Positions 23,710 through 30,895 of a stretch of DNA of 51,958 bases are shown one piece after another. The notes beneath the pieces are model-generated. The model saw only the letters and a program-made list of their open reading frames with translations. It was not told the origin of the DNA and did not search any database. How positions within the stretch are numbered: position 1 is the first letter of the stretch; every line of letters starts with the position of its first letter. Source of the DNA: Clostridia bacterium (GTDB taxonomy: Bacteria; Bacillota; Clostridia; Oscillospirales; CAG-272); assembly GCA_017517035.1 (NCBI GenBank), contig JAFXAN010000035.1:1-51958 (forward strand), given 5' to 3'. The position numbers were made by a program, and so were the translations under genes.

Positions 23710-24468
23710 ATGCTTGCGATAGAAAGAAGAAGAAAGATAATTTCAAGGCTAAGCTCAAGCGGTAAGGTTATCGTCAGCGAGCTTGCGAAGGAATTTGAAG
23801 TTACCGAGGAGACTATCCGCCGAGATCTTGATAAGCTGGATAAGGAGGGTATCGCCTCAAAAACATATGGCGGTGCGGTTTCAAGAAATATTTCCGCTCT
23901 CGATCTTCCTTATAATGTGCGAGAGGGAGTTAATGTTGAGCAAAAAGAAAAAATTGCCGAAAAGCTGGCGGAGCATATAAGAGACGGTGAGCGTCTTATG
24001 GTGGACTCCAGCTCAACTGCCCTTTATCTTATCAAGAAATTAAAGGATAAAAAGGATCTTACCATCATAACAAATTCGGTTAAGGTTCTGCTTGAGCTTG
24101 CGGATAAGCCCGATTGGACGGTGCTTTCCACCGGCGGAATGCTCAAAAAGGGAGCGCTTTCCCTTGGCGGCTCGTCTGCGGAAAAAATGATAGATTCATA
24201 TCATGTGGATACAGTTGTCATCTCCTGCAAGGGACTTGACATGAGCTTTGGCGTCACCGATTCAAATGAAAATGATTGCAGAATAAAGCAGGCGATGCTT
24301 GGTTGCGCCCAGAGAAGGATACTGGCACTTGATACGGAAAAAATGGATAAAAAATCCTTCATCCGAATTTGTGAGCTTTCCGATATAGATATGATAGTTA
24401 CCGATAGTGAGCCGAGCACGGCTTGGCTTTCCTTCTGCGAGGAAAACGATATTGAAATGATATACTGA
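23710..24468 (+). CDS. DeoR-family transcriptional regulator within the microcompartment operon
   Basis: A 252-residue regulator. The N-terminal helix-turn-helix (IERRRKIISRLSSSGKVIVSELAKEFEVTEETIRRDLDKLDKEG) is followed by the DeoR sugar-phosphate sensor domain with MVDSSSTALYLIKKL, TIITNSVKVLLEL, GGMLKKGALSLGGSSAEKM and the ending IDMIVTDSEPSTAWL. DeoR proteins usually repress sugar operons until a phosphorylated sugar intermediate binds. A fuculose- or rhamnulose-phosphate signal would fit the aldolase in this operon (inference). AAGGAG precedes the start. Confidence 0.9.
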   Translation: MLAIERRRKIISRLSSSGKVIVSELAKEFEVTEETIRRDLDKLDKEGIASKTYGGAVSRNISALDLPYNVREGVNVEQKEKIAEKLAEHIRDGERLMVDSSSTALYLIKKLKDKKDLTIITNSVKVLLELADKPDWTVLSTGGMLKKGALSLGGSSAEKMIDSYHVDTVVISCKGLDMSFGVTDSNENDCRIKQAMLGCAQRRILALDTEKMDKKSFIRICELSDIDMIVTDSEPSTAWLSFCEENDIEMIY

Positions 24469-24478
24469 GGTTTTGAAA

Positions 24479-25918
24479 ATGGCAAATATTACAGAGGCCG
24501 AGATCAGGCAGATAGTTGAAAATATAATAAAGGGAAATTCCGCTTCCGCAAAAAAATATACCTCTGTTTCATATGAGGGAAGAACACTCCTCGGAATATA
24601 TTCGGATATGAACGAGGCAATTGATGCGGCAGAGAGAGGATATAGAGCTGTTCGAAGCATGACGGTTGAGCAGAGAGAGAAGATCATCACCGAAATTCGC
24701 CGTCTGACCATCGAAGAAGCCGCCGTTATGGCTGAAATGGGAGTTGCGGAGACGGGTATGGGAAAGGTCGAGCACAAGAGACTCAAGCATATTCTTGTTG
24801 CTGAAAAGACACCCGGCACGGAGGATATTGTTTCCGAGGCAAAGACAGGCGACTGCGGTCTGACCCTCACCGAAATGGCACCGTTTGGTGTTGTTGGAGC
24901 AATAACTCCCAGTACAAATCCCTCCGAGACTGTTATTTGTAACTCCATCGGTATGATCGCCGCAGGAAACGGCGTTGTTTTCAATCCCCATCCGGGAGCG
25001 ATCTGCGTATCGAACTATGCGGTAGACCTTGTAAACCGTGCTTCAAGAAATGCTGGAGGTCCCGAAATTCTCGTCTGCTCAATGGATAAGCCAACTCTTG
25101 AAAGTGCTTCTGTCATGCAGAGCCACCCCAAGATAAGACTTCTTGTCTGCACAGGAGGCCCCGGAGTTGTCAAGGCTGTGCTTTCCTCGGGTAAAAAGGC
25201 GATCGGCGCAGGTGCGGGAAATCCTCCTGTTATCGTTGACGATACAGCAGACATCAGAAAAGCCGCAAAGGATATAATCGACGGATGTACCTTTGATAAT
25301 AATCTTCCTTGCATCGCTGAAAAGGAAGTATTTGCTTTTTCAAATATTGCAGATGAGCTGATAGGCGAAATGAAGAGGTGCGGTGCATATATGATAAACG
25401 CAGAGCAGGCAGACGCTCTTTCAAAGATCGTTCTTGAAGAAAAGACAAATAAGGCGGGAAAGACAGTTAAGACCGTCAGCCGTGCTTGTGTTGGAAGAGA
25501 TGCGGATGTGATTCTTGCCAAGATCGGCATAAATGTTGATAAGAATGTTCGCTGCATTATTTGCGAGACAGACTTTATGCACGATTTTGTTCAGCATGAG
25601 CTGATGATGCCGATCCTTCCGATTGTGAGAGTTGAAAATATCGAGCAGGCGATCGAGCTTGCGGTAAAGGCTGAACACGGAAACCGCCATACCGCACATA
25701 TGCACTCGAAAAATATAGACCATCTTTCAGCCTTCGCAAAGGCGGTTGAAACCACAATTTTTGTCAAAAATGCGCCTTCCTATGCGGGAATCGGCTTTGG
25801 CGGAGAGGGACATACAACATTTACAATTGCCGGCCCTACGGGAGAGGGAATCACCTCCGCAAGATCGTTCACACGCCGCCGCAGATGCGTTATGGCGGAT
25901 AATTTCAGAATTATTTGA
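24479..25918 (+). CDS. CoA-acylating aldehyde dehydrogenase (PduP/EutE type)
   Basis: A 479-residue enzyme that oxidises propionaldehyde with CoA and NAD+ to propionyl-CoA. The N-terminal helix MANITEAEIRQIVENIIKGN is an encapsulation peptide, followed by a short linker. The catalytic domain has FGVVGAITPSTNPSETVICN (about 135-155), VCTGGPGVVKAVLSSGKKAIGAGAGNPPVIVD and the nucleophile C278 in NNLPCIAEKEV. The end GEGITSARSFTRRRRCVM is typical. GAGG lies 9 bases before the ATG at 24479; the TTG at 24473 is less likely. Confidence 0.94.
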   Translation: MANITEAEIRQIVENIIKGNSASAKKYTSVSYEGRTLLGIYSDMNEAIDAAERGYRAVRSMTVEQREKIITEIRRLTIEEAAVMAEMGVAETGMGKVEHKRLKHILVAEKTPGTEDIVSEAKTGDCGLTLTEMAPFGVVGAITPSTNPSETVICNSIGMIAAGNGVVFNPHPGAICVSNYAVDLVNRASRNAGGPEILVCSMDKPTLESASVMQSHPKIRLLVCTGGPGVVKAVLSSGKKAIGAGAGNPPVIVDDTADIRKAAKDIIDGCTFDNNLPCIAEKEVFAFSNIADELIGEMKRCGAYMINAEQADALSKIVLEEKTNKAGKTVKTVSRACVGRDADVILAKIGINVDKNVRCIICETDFMHDFVQHELMMPILPIVRVENIEQAIELAVKAEHGNRHTAHMHSKNIDHLSAFAKAVETTIFVKNAPSYAGIGFGGEGHTTFTIAGPTGEGITSARSFTRRRRCVMADNFRII

Positions 25919-25926
25919 GGTCAGAT

Positions 25927-26577
25927 ATGAAATATACCGAATCGGAGCTTAAAGCTCTTGTGAATAAAGTTATAGAAAGTGTCAGGGATGGGGGGAAAAC
26001 CGAGGGAGATATTCCAGTTGGAATCTCCAATCGCCATATTCACCTTACTTCTGAGGATGTTGAGACGCTATTCGGTAAAGGCTATAGGCTTACAAAGCTG
26101 AAGGATCTTTCACAGCCCGGGCAGTATGCTTGCCGTGAACAGCTTACCATCGTCGGCCCTTCAATGAGAGCGATCGAAGGTGTTCGTGTCCTTGGCCCCG
26201 AGAGGAAAAAGTCTCAGGTCGAGATATCGAGAACAGATAGCTATCTTCTTAAGGTCAAGCCACCCGTAAGAGAATCGGGCGATCTTGAAGGCTCGTCACC
26301 GATCACGATTATCGGCCCTAAAGGAATCGTAATGCTTGATGAGGGATGTATAATTGCCAACCGTCATATACATATGAGTGAGGACGAGGGCAGGGCATTC
26401 GGACTCCATGACTGTGATTATGTTGATGTTGAGCTTTCGGGTGAGAGAAGAAGCCTTTTCTATGATGTCCAGGTGAGAGTGCATAAGGATTTCAGACTTG
26501 AGATGCATATTGATACCGATGATGCAAACGCCGCAGGTGTTTCAAACGGCTTCAAGGCAAGGCTGATAAAGAGATAA
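25927..26577 (+). CDS. pduL: PduL-type phosphate propanoyltransferase
   Basis: A 216-residue enzyme that turns propionyl-CoA into propionyl-phosphate and frees CoA for the aldehyde dehydrogenase. The N-terminal helix KYTESELKALVNKVIESVRDG is an encapsulation peptide. Both halves show the zinc-binding motif: SNRHIHLTSED (about 36) and ANRHIHMSEDE (about 144), plus GPERKKSQVEISRTDSY and DTDDANAAGVSNGF. The start at 25927 lies 6 bases after GAGG; the TTG at 25915 is within the previous stop region. It is the last gene of the operon. No acyl kinase is encoded in the window. Confidence 0.95.
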   Translation: MKYTESELKALVNKVIESVRDGGKTEGDIPVGISNRHIHLTSEDVETLFGKGYRLTKLKDLSQPGQYACREQLTIVGPSMRAIEGVRVLGPERKKSQVEISRTDSYLLKVKPPVRESGDLEGSSPITIIGPKGIVMLDEGCIIANRHIHMSEDEGRAFGLHDCDYVDVELSGERRSLFYDVQVRVHKDFRLEMHIDTDDANAAGVSNGFKARLIKR

Positions 26578-26584
26578 TAAAAAC

Positions 26585-26615
26585 GGGGCTGCGTCACAAG
26601 CTTTGATTCAGCCCC
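26585..26615 (+). terminator. Terminator of the microcompartment operon
   Basis: GGGGCTG (26585-26591) pairs with CAGCCCC (26609-26615), followed by ATTTTTGT, starting 8 bases after the pduL stop. Confidence 0.88.
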
Positions 26616-26635
26616 ATTTTTGTATCATCACATTC

Positions 26636-26801
26636 AAACAATAATTTATCGAACTGTCGGAGATGTTTTTTGTAGGGGACGGCGACCACGACGTCCCTAA
26701 AAAACATGAAATAACCGTGAATTTTAAATGAAAAATGGGACGTCGAGGTCGCCGTCCCCTACAGATTTGCGTTTTTTCATCGCACCGACAAATTACTGTT
26801 T
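26636..26801. repeat. Intergenic inverted-repeat element R6, core type C (166 bp)
   Basis: The ends are AAACAATAATTTATCG and CGACAAATTACTGTTT. The core has the inverted pair GTAGGGGACGGCGACC / GGTCGCCGTCCCCTAC with GACGTCCC motifs. Same length and plan as type A, different sequence. Confidence 0.88.
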
Positions 26802-26877
26802 ATTGTCATAAGAAAAATACTGCCTAATTTGTGAATCAGGCTATTTTCTAAATAAAAGCGAAAAAAGAAAAAAATAC

Positions 26878-26906
26878 TTGACAAAATGCTGTTTGTGTGG
26901 TACAAT
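26878..26906 (+). promoter_or_regulatory. Promoter of tRNA-Pro
   Basis: TTGACA (26878-26883), 17 bp and TACAAT (26901-26906). Start site near 26913. Confidence 0.85.
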
Positions 26907-26929
26907 ACATAGGTCTGAAAACGAAATAC

Positions 26930-27006
26930 CGGGGTGTGGCACAGTTTGGTAGTGCGCATGGTTCGGGACCATGAGGCCGCAGGTTCAAATCCTGTCACTC
27001 CGACCA
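26930..27006 (+). tRNA. tRNA-Pro (anticodon CGG)
   Basis: A full cloverleaf: acceptor CGGGGTG/CACTCCG, anticodon stem CATGG/CCATG with loop TTCGGGA (anticodon CGG, reads CCG), T-arm CAGGTTCAAATCCTG and an encoded CCA end. A perfect terminator follows at once. Confidence 0.93.
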
Positions 27007-27046
27007 AATAGCAAAAGGGATGCATCTTGCATCCCTTTTGCTATTT
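27006..27046 (+). terminator. Terminator of tRNA-Pro
   Basis: A 19-bp perfect stem (27006-27024 with 27028-27046) that begins at the last base of the CCA end, with a T-rich right arm. Confidence 0.85.
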
Positions 27047-27150
27047 AGCCCGAAATTACCGATTTGAAGCTCTCCATTTTGCGAAAAACGCAAGATGGAT
27101 CAATTTGCGCAGTGAGGATAAACAATTACCACATATAATAGCGCAAATTT

Positions 27151-27176
27151 AGGTTCTTAAATCCTGTCACTCCGAC
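27151..27176 (+). repeat. Partial copy of the tRNA-Pro 3' end
   Basis: An 18-base exact repeat of the tRNA-Pro T-arm and acceptor end (26987-27004) lies again at 27159-27176, preceded by the same AGGTTC with a two-base insertion. No matching 5' half is present. GAAGCTYTCCATTT follows both copies, so a segment of about 100 bases was duplicated and then decayed. Confidence 0.75.
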
Positions 27177-27211
27177 AAAATTGCCAATATGAAGCTTTCC
27201 ATTTGCATAGA

Positions 27212-27235
27212 AAAAAGCCGCTTGTGCGGCTTTTT
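27212..27235 (-). terminator. Terminator of degV
   Basis: AAAAAGCCGC pairs with GCGGCTTTTT around loop TTGT, 9 bases downstream of the degV stop on the minus strand, with a U-run. Confidence 0.85.
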
Positions 27236-27243
27236 CATATTTT

Positions 27244-28110
27244 TTATCTCTCTCTGCCAACAAAGAAGAGGGCAAGGGTACCGGGGCCGGAATGGGCGCC
27301 GATAACGGGACCTACATAGGTGATGATCTCAACATTCACGCCGTATTTTTCTTTCATGATATCAGCAAGTGCATTTGCATCTGCGGTGCAATCGCCATGT
27401 GATATATATATCGTTCCGCCCTTTGTGTTCTCCGCAAGCTCGCCAAATTTATCGGCAATTGCGTTAAGAGAAGCCTTTCTGCCTCTGACGGTGAATTTTT
27501 TGATGAGATGTCCTTCATTATCAACATGGAGTACGGGCTTGATTCCGAGAACAGTTCCAACAAGTGCAACTGCGGGGCTGACTCTGCCGCCTCTCTTGAG
27601 GTATTTTAGGTCATCGACCGTGAACCAATGGCATATTTTCAGTCTGTTGTTTTCTGCGAACGCTGCTACTTCTTCAATAGTTGCGCCTTTTTTCTTTTCC
27701 TCAAGAGTGAGGTAGAGAAGAAGTCCGAAGCCTGCGGATGCCGCAAGGCTATCAACGGCGAGGATCTTTCTTTCGGGGTATTCCTTTGCCAGCTCATCTG
27801 CTGCAATCTTTGCCGATGCAAATGTTGCGCTGAGACCCGAGGAAAATCCGAGATAAAGCAGGTCGTTTCCTTCCTTCAAAATTTTCTCAAATGCCGTGCG
27901 GAAGGATTCACTGTTGATGGCGGCTGTCTTTGCAACCCCATTTTCTCTCATTCTGTTGTAAAAATCCGAAACCGGCATTTCACCGTTTTCGTATTCTTTA
28001 TCCTCTCCCTCAAAACGGAAGGTAAGGCTAAGGCATTCAACTCCCCATTCACGAAGAAGCTCGGGAGCAAGATCGCAAGCCGAATCGGTGAAAACTACAT
28101 AGTTATTCAT
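27244..28110 (-). CDS. DegV family protein (fatty-acid-binding, FakB-like)
   Basis: A 288-residue protein of the DegV fold. It begins VFTDSACDLAPELL and has LYLGFSSGLSATFASAKIA (about 103-121, the fatty-acid-binding serine region), WFTVDDLKYLKRGGRVSP (about 160) and the ending GPVIGAHSGPGTLALFFVG. Family members bind fatty acids and present them to the kinase FakA, or act in related lipid handling; no kinase gene is nearby. AGGAGA precedes the start. It has its own promoter, with a perfect palindrome over the start site, so it is probably repressor controlled. Confidence 0.92.
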   Translation of the reverse strand: MNNYVVFTDSACDLAPELLREWGVECLSLTFRFEGEDKEYENGEMPVSDFYNRMRENGVAKTAAINSESFRTAFEKILKEGNDLLYLGFSSGLSATFASAKIAADELAKEYPERKILAVDSLAASAGFGLLLYLTLEEKKKGATIEEVAAFAENNRLKICHWFTVDDLKYLKRGGRVSPAVALVGTVLGIKPVLHVDNEGHLIKKFTVRGRKASLNAIADKFGELAENTKGGTIYISHGDCTADANALADIMKEKYGVNVEIITYVGPVIGAHSGPGTLALFFVGRER

Positions 28111-28140
28111 ATATATCTCCTAAAAATTTAATCTTTTCCA

Positions 28141-28160
28141 CTTGTTGATTTGTCAACAAG
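28141..28160. promoter_or_regulatory. Palindromic operator candidate at the degV start site
   Basis: CTTGTTGA and TCAACAAG form a perfect 8-bp inverted repeat with a 4-bp spacer, placed on the predicted transcription start, just downstream of the -10 box. A repressor bound here would block degV. No regulator gene for it is evident beside it, other than the DUF1836 gene. Confidence 0.6.
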
Positions 28161-28163
28161 ATT

Positions 28164-28192
28164 ATTATACAACAATAATTACTGTTTGTCAA
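28164..28192 (-). promoter_or_regulatory. Promoter of degV
   Basis: On the minus strand: TTGACA (28192-28187), 17 bp and TATAAT (28169-28164). The spacer contains AACAGTAATTATTG, similar to the end of the dispersed repeats. Confidence 0.88.
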
Positions 28193-28210
28193 TAGGGAAG
28201 AAGAATTATT

Positions 28211-28810
28211 TTATTGCTCGGCTTCCTTTTTCGACTTTTTTTCCTTTGGCTTTTCTTCCTTTATGACAGGTGGGTATTTTGCTTCGATCATCTGAAGTGC
28301 GCAGCCCTTAAGACAGTCGCATAGAGAAACAAGCGACATCAGCATCACAAGAAACTCATCTGTTTTTTCCGGATCAAGCTCGCCTTTTTTTGTGAAATGA
28401 CTGAGTATTTTTGAGCAAAATTCGCCCTCTGTAGCTTTGATATCAAGGAATTTATCATATGCAGCAATAAGCTTTTCTCCATCAAATTCTTCATCAGAAT
28501 AAACGCCGTCAAGTATTCTTTTGATATCTCCGATAGAGAGAATGCCCTTGAGATAAAAGATCACCATCATTTGAATGATGTGTTCTTTAGAATATTTTTT
28601 ACCCTTGATCGGCTTTATAAGTCCGTCCTTACTGTAATTATTTATCATGGTTTTAGTAAGACCGCCATTTTCCGAATCCTTGCCTGTTTTATCGGCAACG
28701 AGTGTCAGTATTTGGTCGAGATAAAGGTCAAGAGAGGGAATGTCATTTGATCTAAGAAGATTTTCCGAAAGATGAGAATCAATAATTTGGAGCAGAGAAT
28801 TGTCATCCAT
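28211..28810 (-). CDS. DUF1836 domain protein (MerR-like helix-turn-helix)
   Basis: A 199-residue protein. Residues about 25-75 hold a winged-helix pattern (LYLDQILTLVADKTG, GLTKTMINNYSKDGLIKPIKGKKYSKEHIIQMMVIFYLK) that recalls MerR regulators and defines DUF1836. A helical C-terminal part follows, with MSLVSLCDCLKGCALQM and a Lys/Glu-rich tail. It probably binds DNA; its target is unknown, and it may be the repressor for the degV palindrome next door (a guess from position). The start at 28810 lies 11 bases after GGAGG. Confidence 0.82.
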   Translation of the reverse strand: MDDNSLLQIIDSHLSENLLRSNDIPSLDLYLDQILTLVADKTGKDSENGGLTKTMINNYSKDGLIKPIKGKKYSKEHIIQMMVIFYLKGILSIGDIKRILDGVYSDEEFDGEKLIAAYDKFLDIKATEGEFCSKILSHFTKKGELDPEKTDEFLVMLMSLVSLCDCLKGCALQMIEAKYPPVIKEEKPKEKKSKKEAEQ

Positions 28811-28847
28811 GGTACACCATACCTCCATTTGTGGTTTTCTAAATCAC

Positions 28848-28876
28848 ATTATACACCATTGAAAGTCATTTTTCAA
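28848..28876 (-). promoter_or_regulatory. Promoter of the DUF1836 gene
   Basis: On the minus strand: TTGAAA (28876-28871), 17 bp and TATAAT (28853-28848). Confidence 0.75.
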
Positions 28877-28914
28877 GAGTTTTCCTAAAAATTAATAAAA
28901 ATGTAATAATTGTC

Positions 28915-28943
28915 TTGACAAGATGAAAAAATGGGTGTATAAT
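28915..28943 (+). promoter_or_regulatory. Promoter of the TPP riboswitch-thiT unit
   Basis: TTGACA (28915-28920), 17 bp and TATAAT (28938-28943), divergent from the DUF1836 promoter. Confidence 0.9.
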
Positions 28944-28977
28944 ATTCCTGCAAAAATTAAATATGTGACCGCAGTCA

Positions 28978-29056
28978 CACGCGGGGGTGCCTTTGGCTGA
29001 GACGGAGAGATCCGAACCCTTATAACCTGATACGGATAATACCGGCGTAGGAAGTT
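28978..29056 (+). ncRNA. TPP (THI-element) riboswitch
   Basis: The conserved blocks GGGGGTGCC, GGCTGAGA, GAGATCCGAACCCTT, ACCTGATACGGATAATACC and GGCGTAGGAA are in the right order and spacing. It senses thiamin pyrophosphate and controls thiT through the terminator just downstream. Confidence 0.96.
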
Positions 29057-29080
29057 GTTTGATGCTCTTTTTGTATTTAC

Positions 29081-29110
29081 GGCAGCTACACGTCTATTCG
29101 TGGGGCTGCC
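29081..29110 (+). terminator. Terminator of the TPP riboswitch expression platform
   Basis: GGCAGC pairs with GCTGCC, with inner CACG/CGTG, followed by TTTT. It lies between the riboswitch and the thiT ribosome binding site. Confidence 0.8.
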
Positions 29111-29136
29111 TTTTCACATGAGAAAGGAGTATTCAA

Positions 29137-29826
29137 ATGAATACAAAAAAGAATTTTAAAACCTATCGTCTTACCCTCAGCGCAATTATGATCGCACTGG
29201 CAACGGCTCTTGCGGTCATCTGCGGACTTATCCCCGGCATCAGCCTGCCATATGGTGGCTCATTCACCATTGCAAGTATGCTTCCGATAGTTATAGTTTC
29301 CTATATTTTCGGACTAAAATGGGGCTTGTTCACATCGCTTACCTATGCGCTCATTCAGATGATCCTTGATATCCTCATGGGCAAATCGTCTGTAATTCTT
29401 GCGCTGTTCCTGCCTATTGAGGATGGCGGTCAGCCATTGTTTTATGCGATATGCATCATTTTCATCGACTATATTCTTGCATATGGTATCCTTTTTGTCG
29501 GTGGAGCTTTCAGAAAAATGAAAAAAAGGACTCTCGGAATAGCAACCGGTGCTCTTGTCGCAACCTCGTGCAGATATCTTTGCCATATTCTTTCGGGATA
29601 TATTTTTTACGGTTCATATGCGGAGTGGTTTTTCTCCTCGCCCGACCAGTTTCCTGCGGAGTGGGGACAGAAAATACTCTCGATCTTTGACGGACAGGTG
29701 CTTGCACTGATATATTCAGCGGTCTATAACGGACTTTATATGCTTCCCGAGATAGTTATAACTACCGTCGCTGCTGTTATAATATCAAGAATCCCGCAGA
29801 TAAGACCAGGCGAGATCAATTCTTAA
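29137..29826 (+). CDS. thiT: Thiamin-specific ECF transporter S component
   Basis: A 229-residue membrane protein with about six helices. The family pattern is clear: LSAIMIALATALAVICGLIPGISLPYGGSFTIASMLPIVIVSYIFG at the start, then GLFTSLTYALIQMILDI and a late YICHILSGYIFYGSYAEW-type region (here RYLCHILSGYIFYGSYAEWF) that forms the thiamin site. It needs the shared EcfA/A'/T module, which is not in this window. AAAGGAG precedes the start. Thiamin pyrophosphate represses it through the riboswitch. Confidence 0.94.
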   Translation: MNTKKNFKTYRLTLSAIMIALATALAVICGLIPGISLPYGGSFTIASMLPIVIVSYIFGLKWGLFTSLTYALIQMILDILMGKSSVILALFLPIEDGGQPLFYAICIIFIDYILAYGILFVGGAFRKMKKRTLGIATGALVATSCRYLCHILSGYIFYGSYAEWFFSSPDQFPAEWGQKILSIFDGQVLALIYSAVYNGLYMLPEIVITTVAAVIISRIPQIRPGEINS

Positions 29827-29864
29827 AAAAGCCTTAAAAGAGATTTAAAAGATAATAAATCCCC

Positions 29865-29893
29865 TTGAAAAGTGCGAGAAAAAAATGTATACT
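29865..29893 (+). promoter_or_regulatory. Promoter of the acyltransferase gene
   Basis: TTGAAA (29865-29870), 17 bp and TATACT (29888-29893). Confidence 0.75.
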
Positions 29894-29899
29894 CGCACT
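29871..29899. promoter_or_regulatory. Inverted repeat overlapping the acyltransferase promoter (operator candidate)
   Basis: AGTGCGAG (29871-29878) and CTCGCACT (29892-29899) form a perfect 8-bp inverted repeat with a 13-bp spacer. It covers the promoter spacer and runs over the -10 box, the usual place for a repressor site. Confidence 0.5.
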
Positions 29900-29914
29900 G
29901 TGAGGGGGGATAAA

Positions 29915-30895
29915 ATGAGAGATGAGCGGATCGACGGGATAAAAGGCTTGCTCATATTCTCCGTTGTGCTTGGGCATTTTCTCGAGCTTTGCGGTGGTGT
30001 GGGATCCGGAGTATATCGGATCATCTATTCCTTTCATATCCCGGCGTTTATCTTTATTTCGGGATATTTTTCTCCGGATAAACCGAAGAAAATTCTGAAA
30101 AAATTTTTGCCTTTTTATGTTGTTTTTCAACTTTTGTATCTGATTTTTGATTCTTTCTTTATCGGAAATAAGAACTTGACATTTGGGGCATTTTTTACTC
30201 CATATTGGCATCTTTGGTATATCTTTGCGCTGATGCTCTATTCACTGCTCCTTCCGGTCATTTCTCGTGTGAAGGGGAAAATATGCTATTTTGCTCTTGC
30301 AATAGCGGTTGCTCTTTCGCTTTTGTTTCCGCTTGCGGATATCAATATGTATTTTCTTTCGATCGGCAGATTTTTTGCTTTTTTGCCATTTTTTATGCTT
30401 GGCAATTTTTGCGGAAAAGGCAAAATTCGCATTCCTTCTGTGTCTTTCCTCGTTCCTTTTTCCTTGATATTTATTCTCTGCGGTAAATGGGCGAGCATCA
30501 AGATGCTTTACGGGTCTTTTTCATATAGTTATCCGAGAGAAATGATCATCAGGGCTTTTCTGATCCTCTTCGCTCTTGGTTGGATATCCATTCTTTTCAG
30601 AATAAGGTTGCCGCATCTTTTTTGTATTTTGGGGCAAAATACACTCCCTATATATTTGCTTCACGGATTTTTTCAGCGCATCATGCTGACCTGTGAAACA
30701 AAGCTCTCGGGGGATATTACGGTTTTTCTTGTCGCAGCAGCGGTTTGTTTTTCTCTTAATACTTTGAGCTTGAATATGAGAAATCCTTTGAAAGCTGTTG
30801 ACAAGGTGTGGAAAAAAGTATATAATAATTATAAAAATGAGAGGAGATCAATATGGATATCAAAGAAAAGATTGAAGAAATTGTCGAAAAAATAA
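29915..30895 (+). CDS. Acyltransferase 3 family membrane protein
   Basis: A 326-residue integral membrane protein with about ten helices. It opens RDERIDGIKGLLIFSVVLGHFLEL; the GH is the catalytic-histidine position of the acyltransferase 3 family (OafA-like). SFHIPAFIFISGYF and FGAFFTPYWHLWYIFALMLYSLL follow, as in the family. Members move acyl groups, usually acetyl, onto extracellular sugars. GAGGGGGG precedes the start. The last 43 bases overlap the next gene in another frame. Confidence 0.85.
   Translation: MRDERIDGIKGLLIFSVVLGHFLELCGGVGSGVYRIIYSFHIPAFIFISGYFSPDKPKKILKKFLPFYVVFQLLYLIFDSFFIGNKNLTFGAFFTPYWHLWYIFALMLYSLLLPVISRVKGKICYFALAIAVALSLLFPLADINMYFLSIGRFFAFLPFFMLGNFCGKGKIRIPSVSFLVPFSLIFILCGKWASIKMLYGSFSYSYPREMIIRAFLILFALGWISILFRIRLPHLFCILGQNTLPIYLLHGFFQRIMLTCETKLSGDITVFLVAAAVCFSLNTLSLNMRNPLKAVDKVWKKVYNNYKNERRSIWISKKRLKKLSKK

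Noticed and set aside
26777..27025. Open frame on the minus strand containing GVTGFEPAASWSR
   Set aside because: This is the well-known false translation of the antisense of a tRNA gene; it covers tRNA-Pro and its terminator.
27151..27180. A second tRNA-Pro gene
   Set aside because: Only the 3' end is repeated; no anticodon arm or acceptor 5' strand is present.
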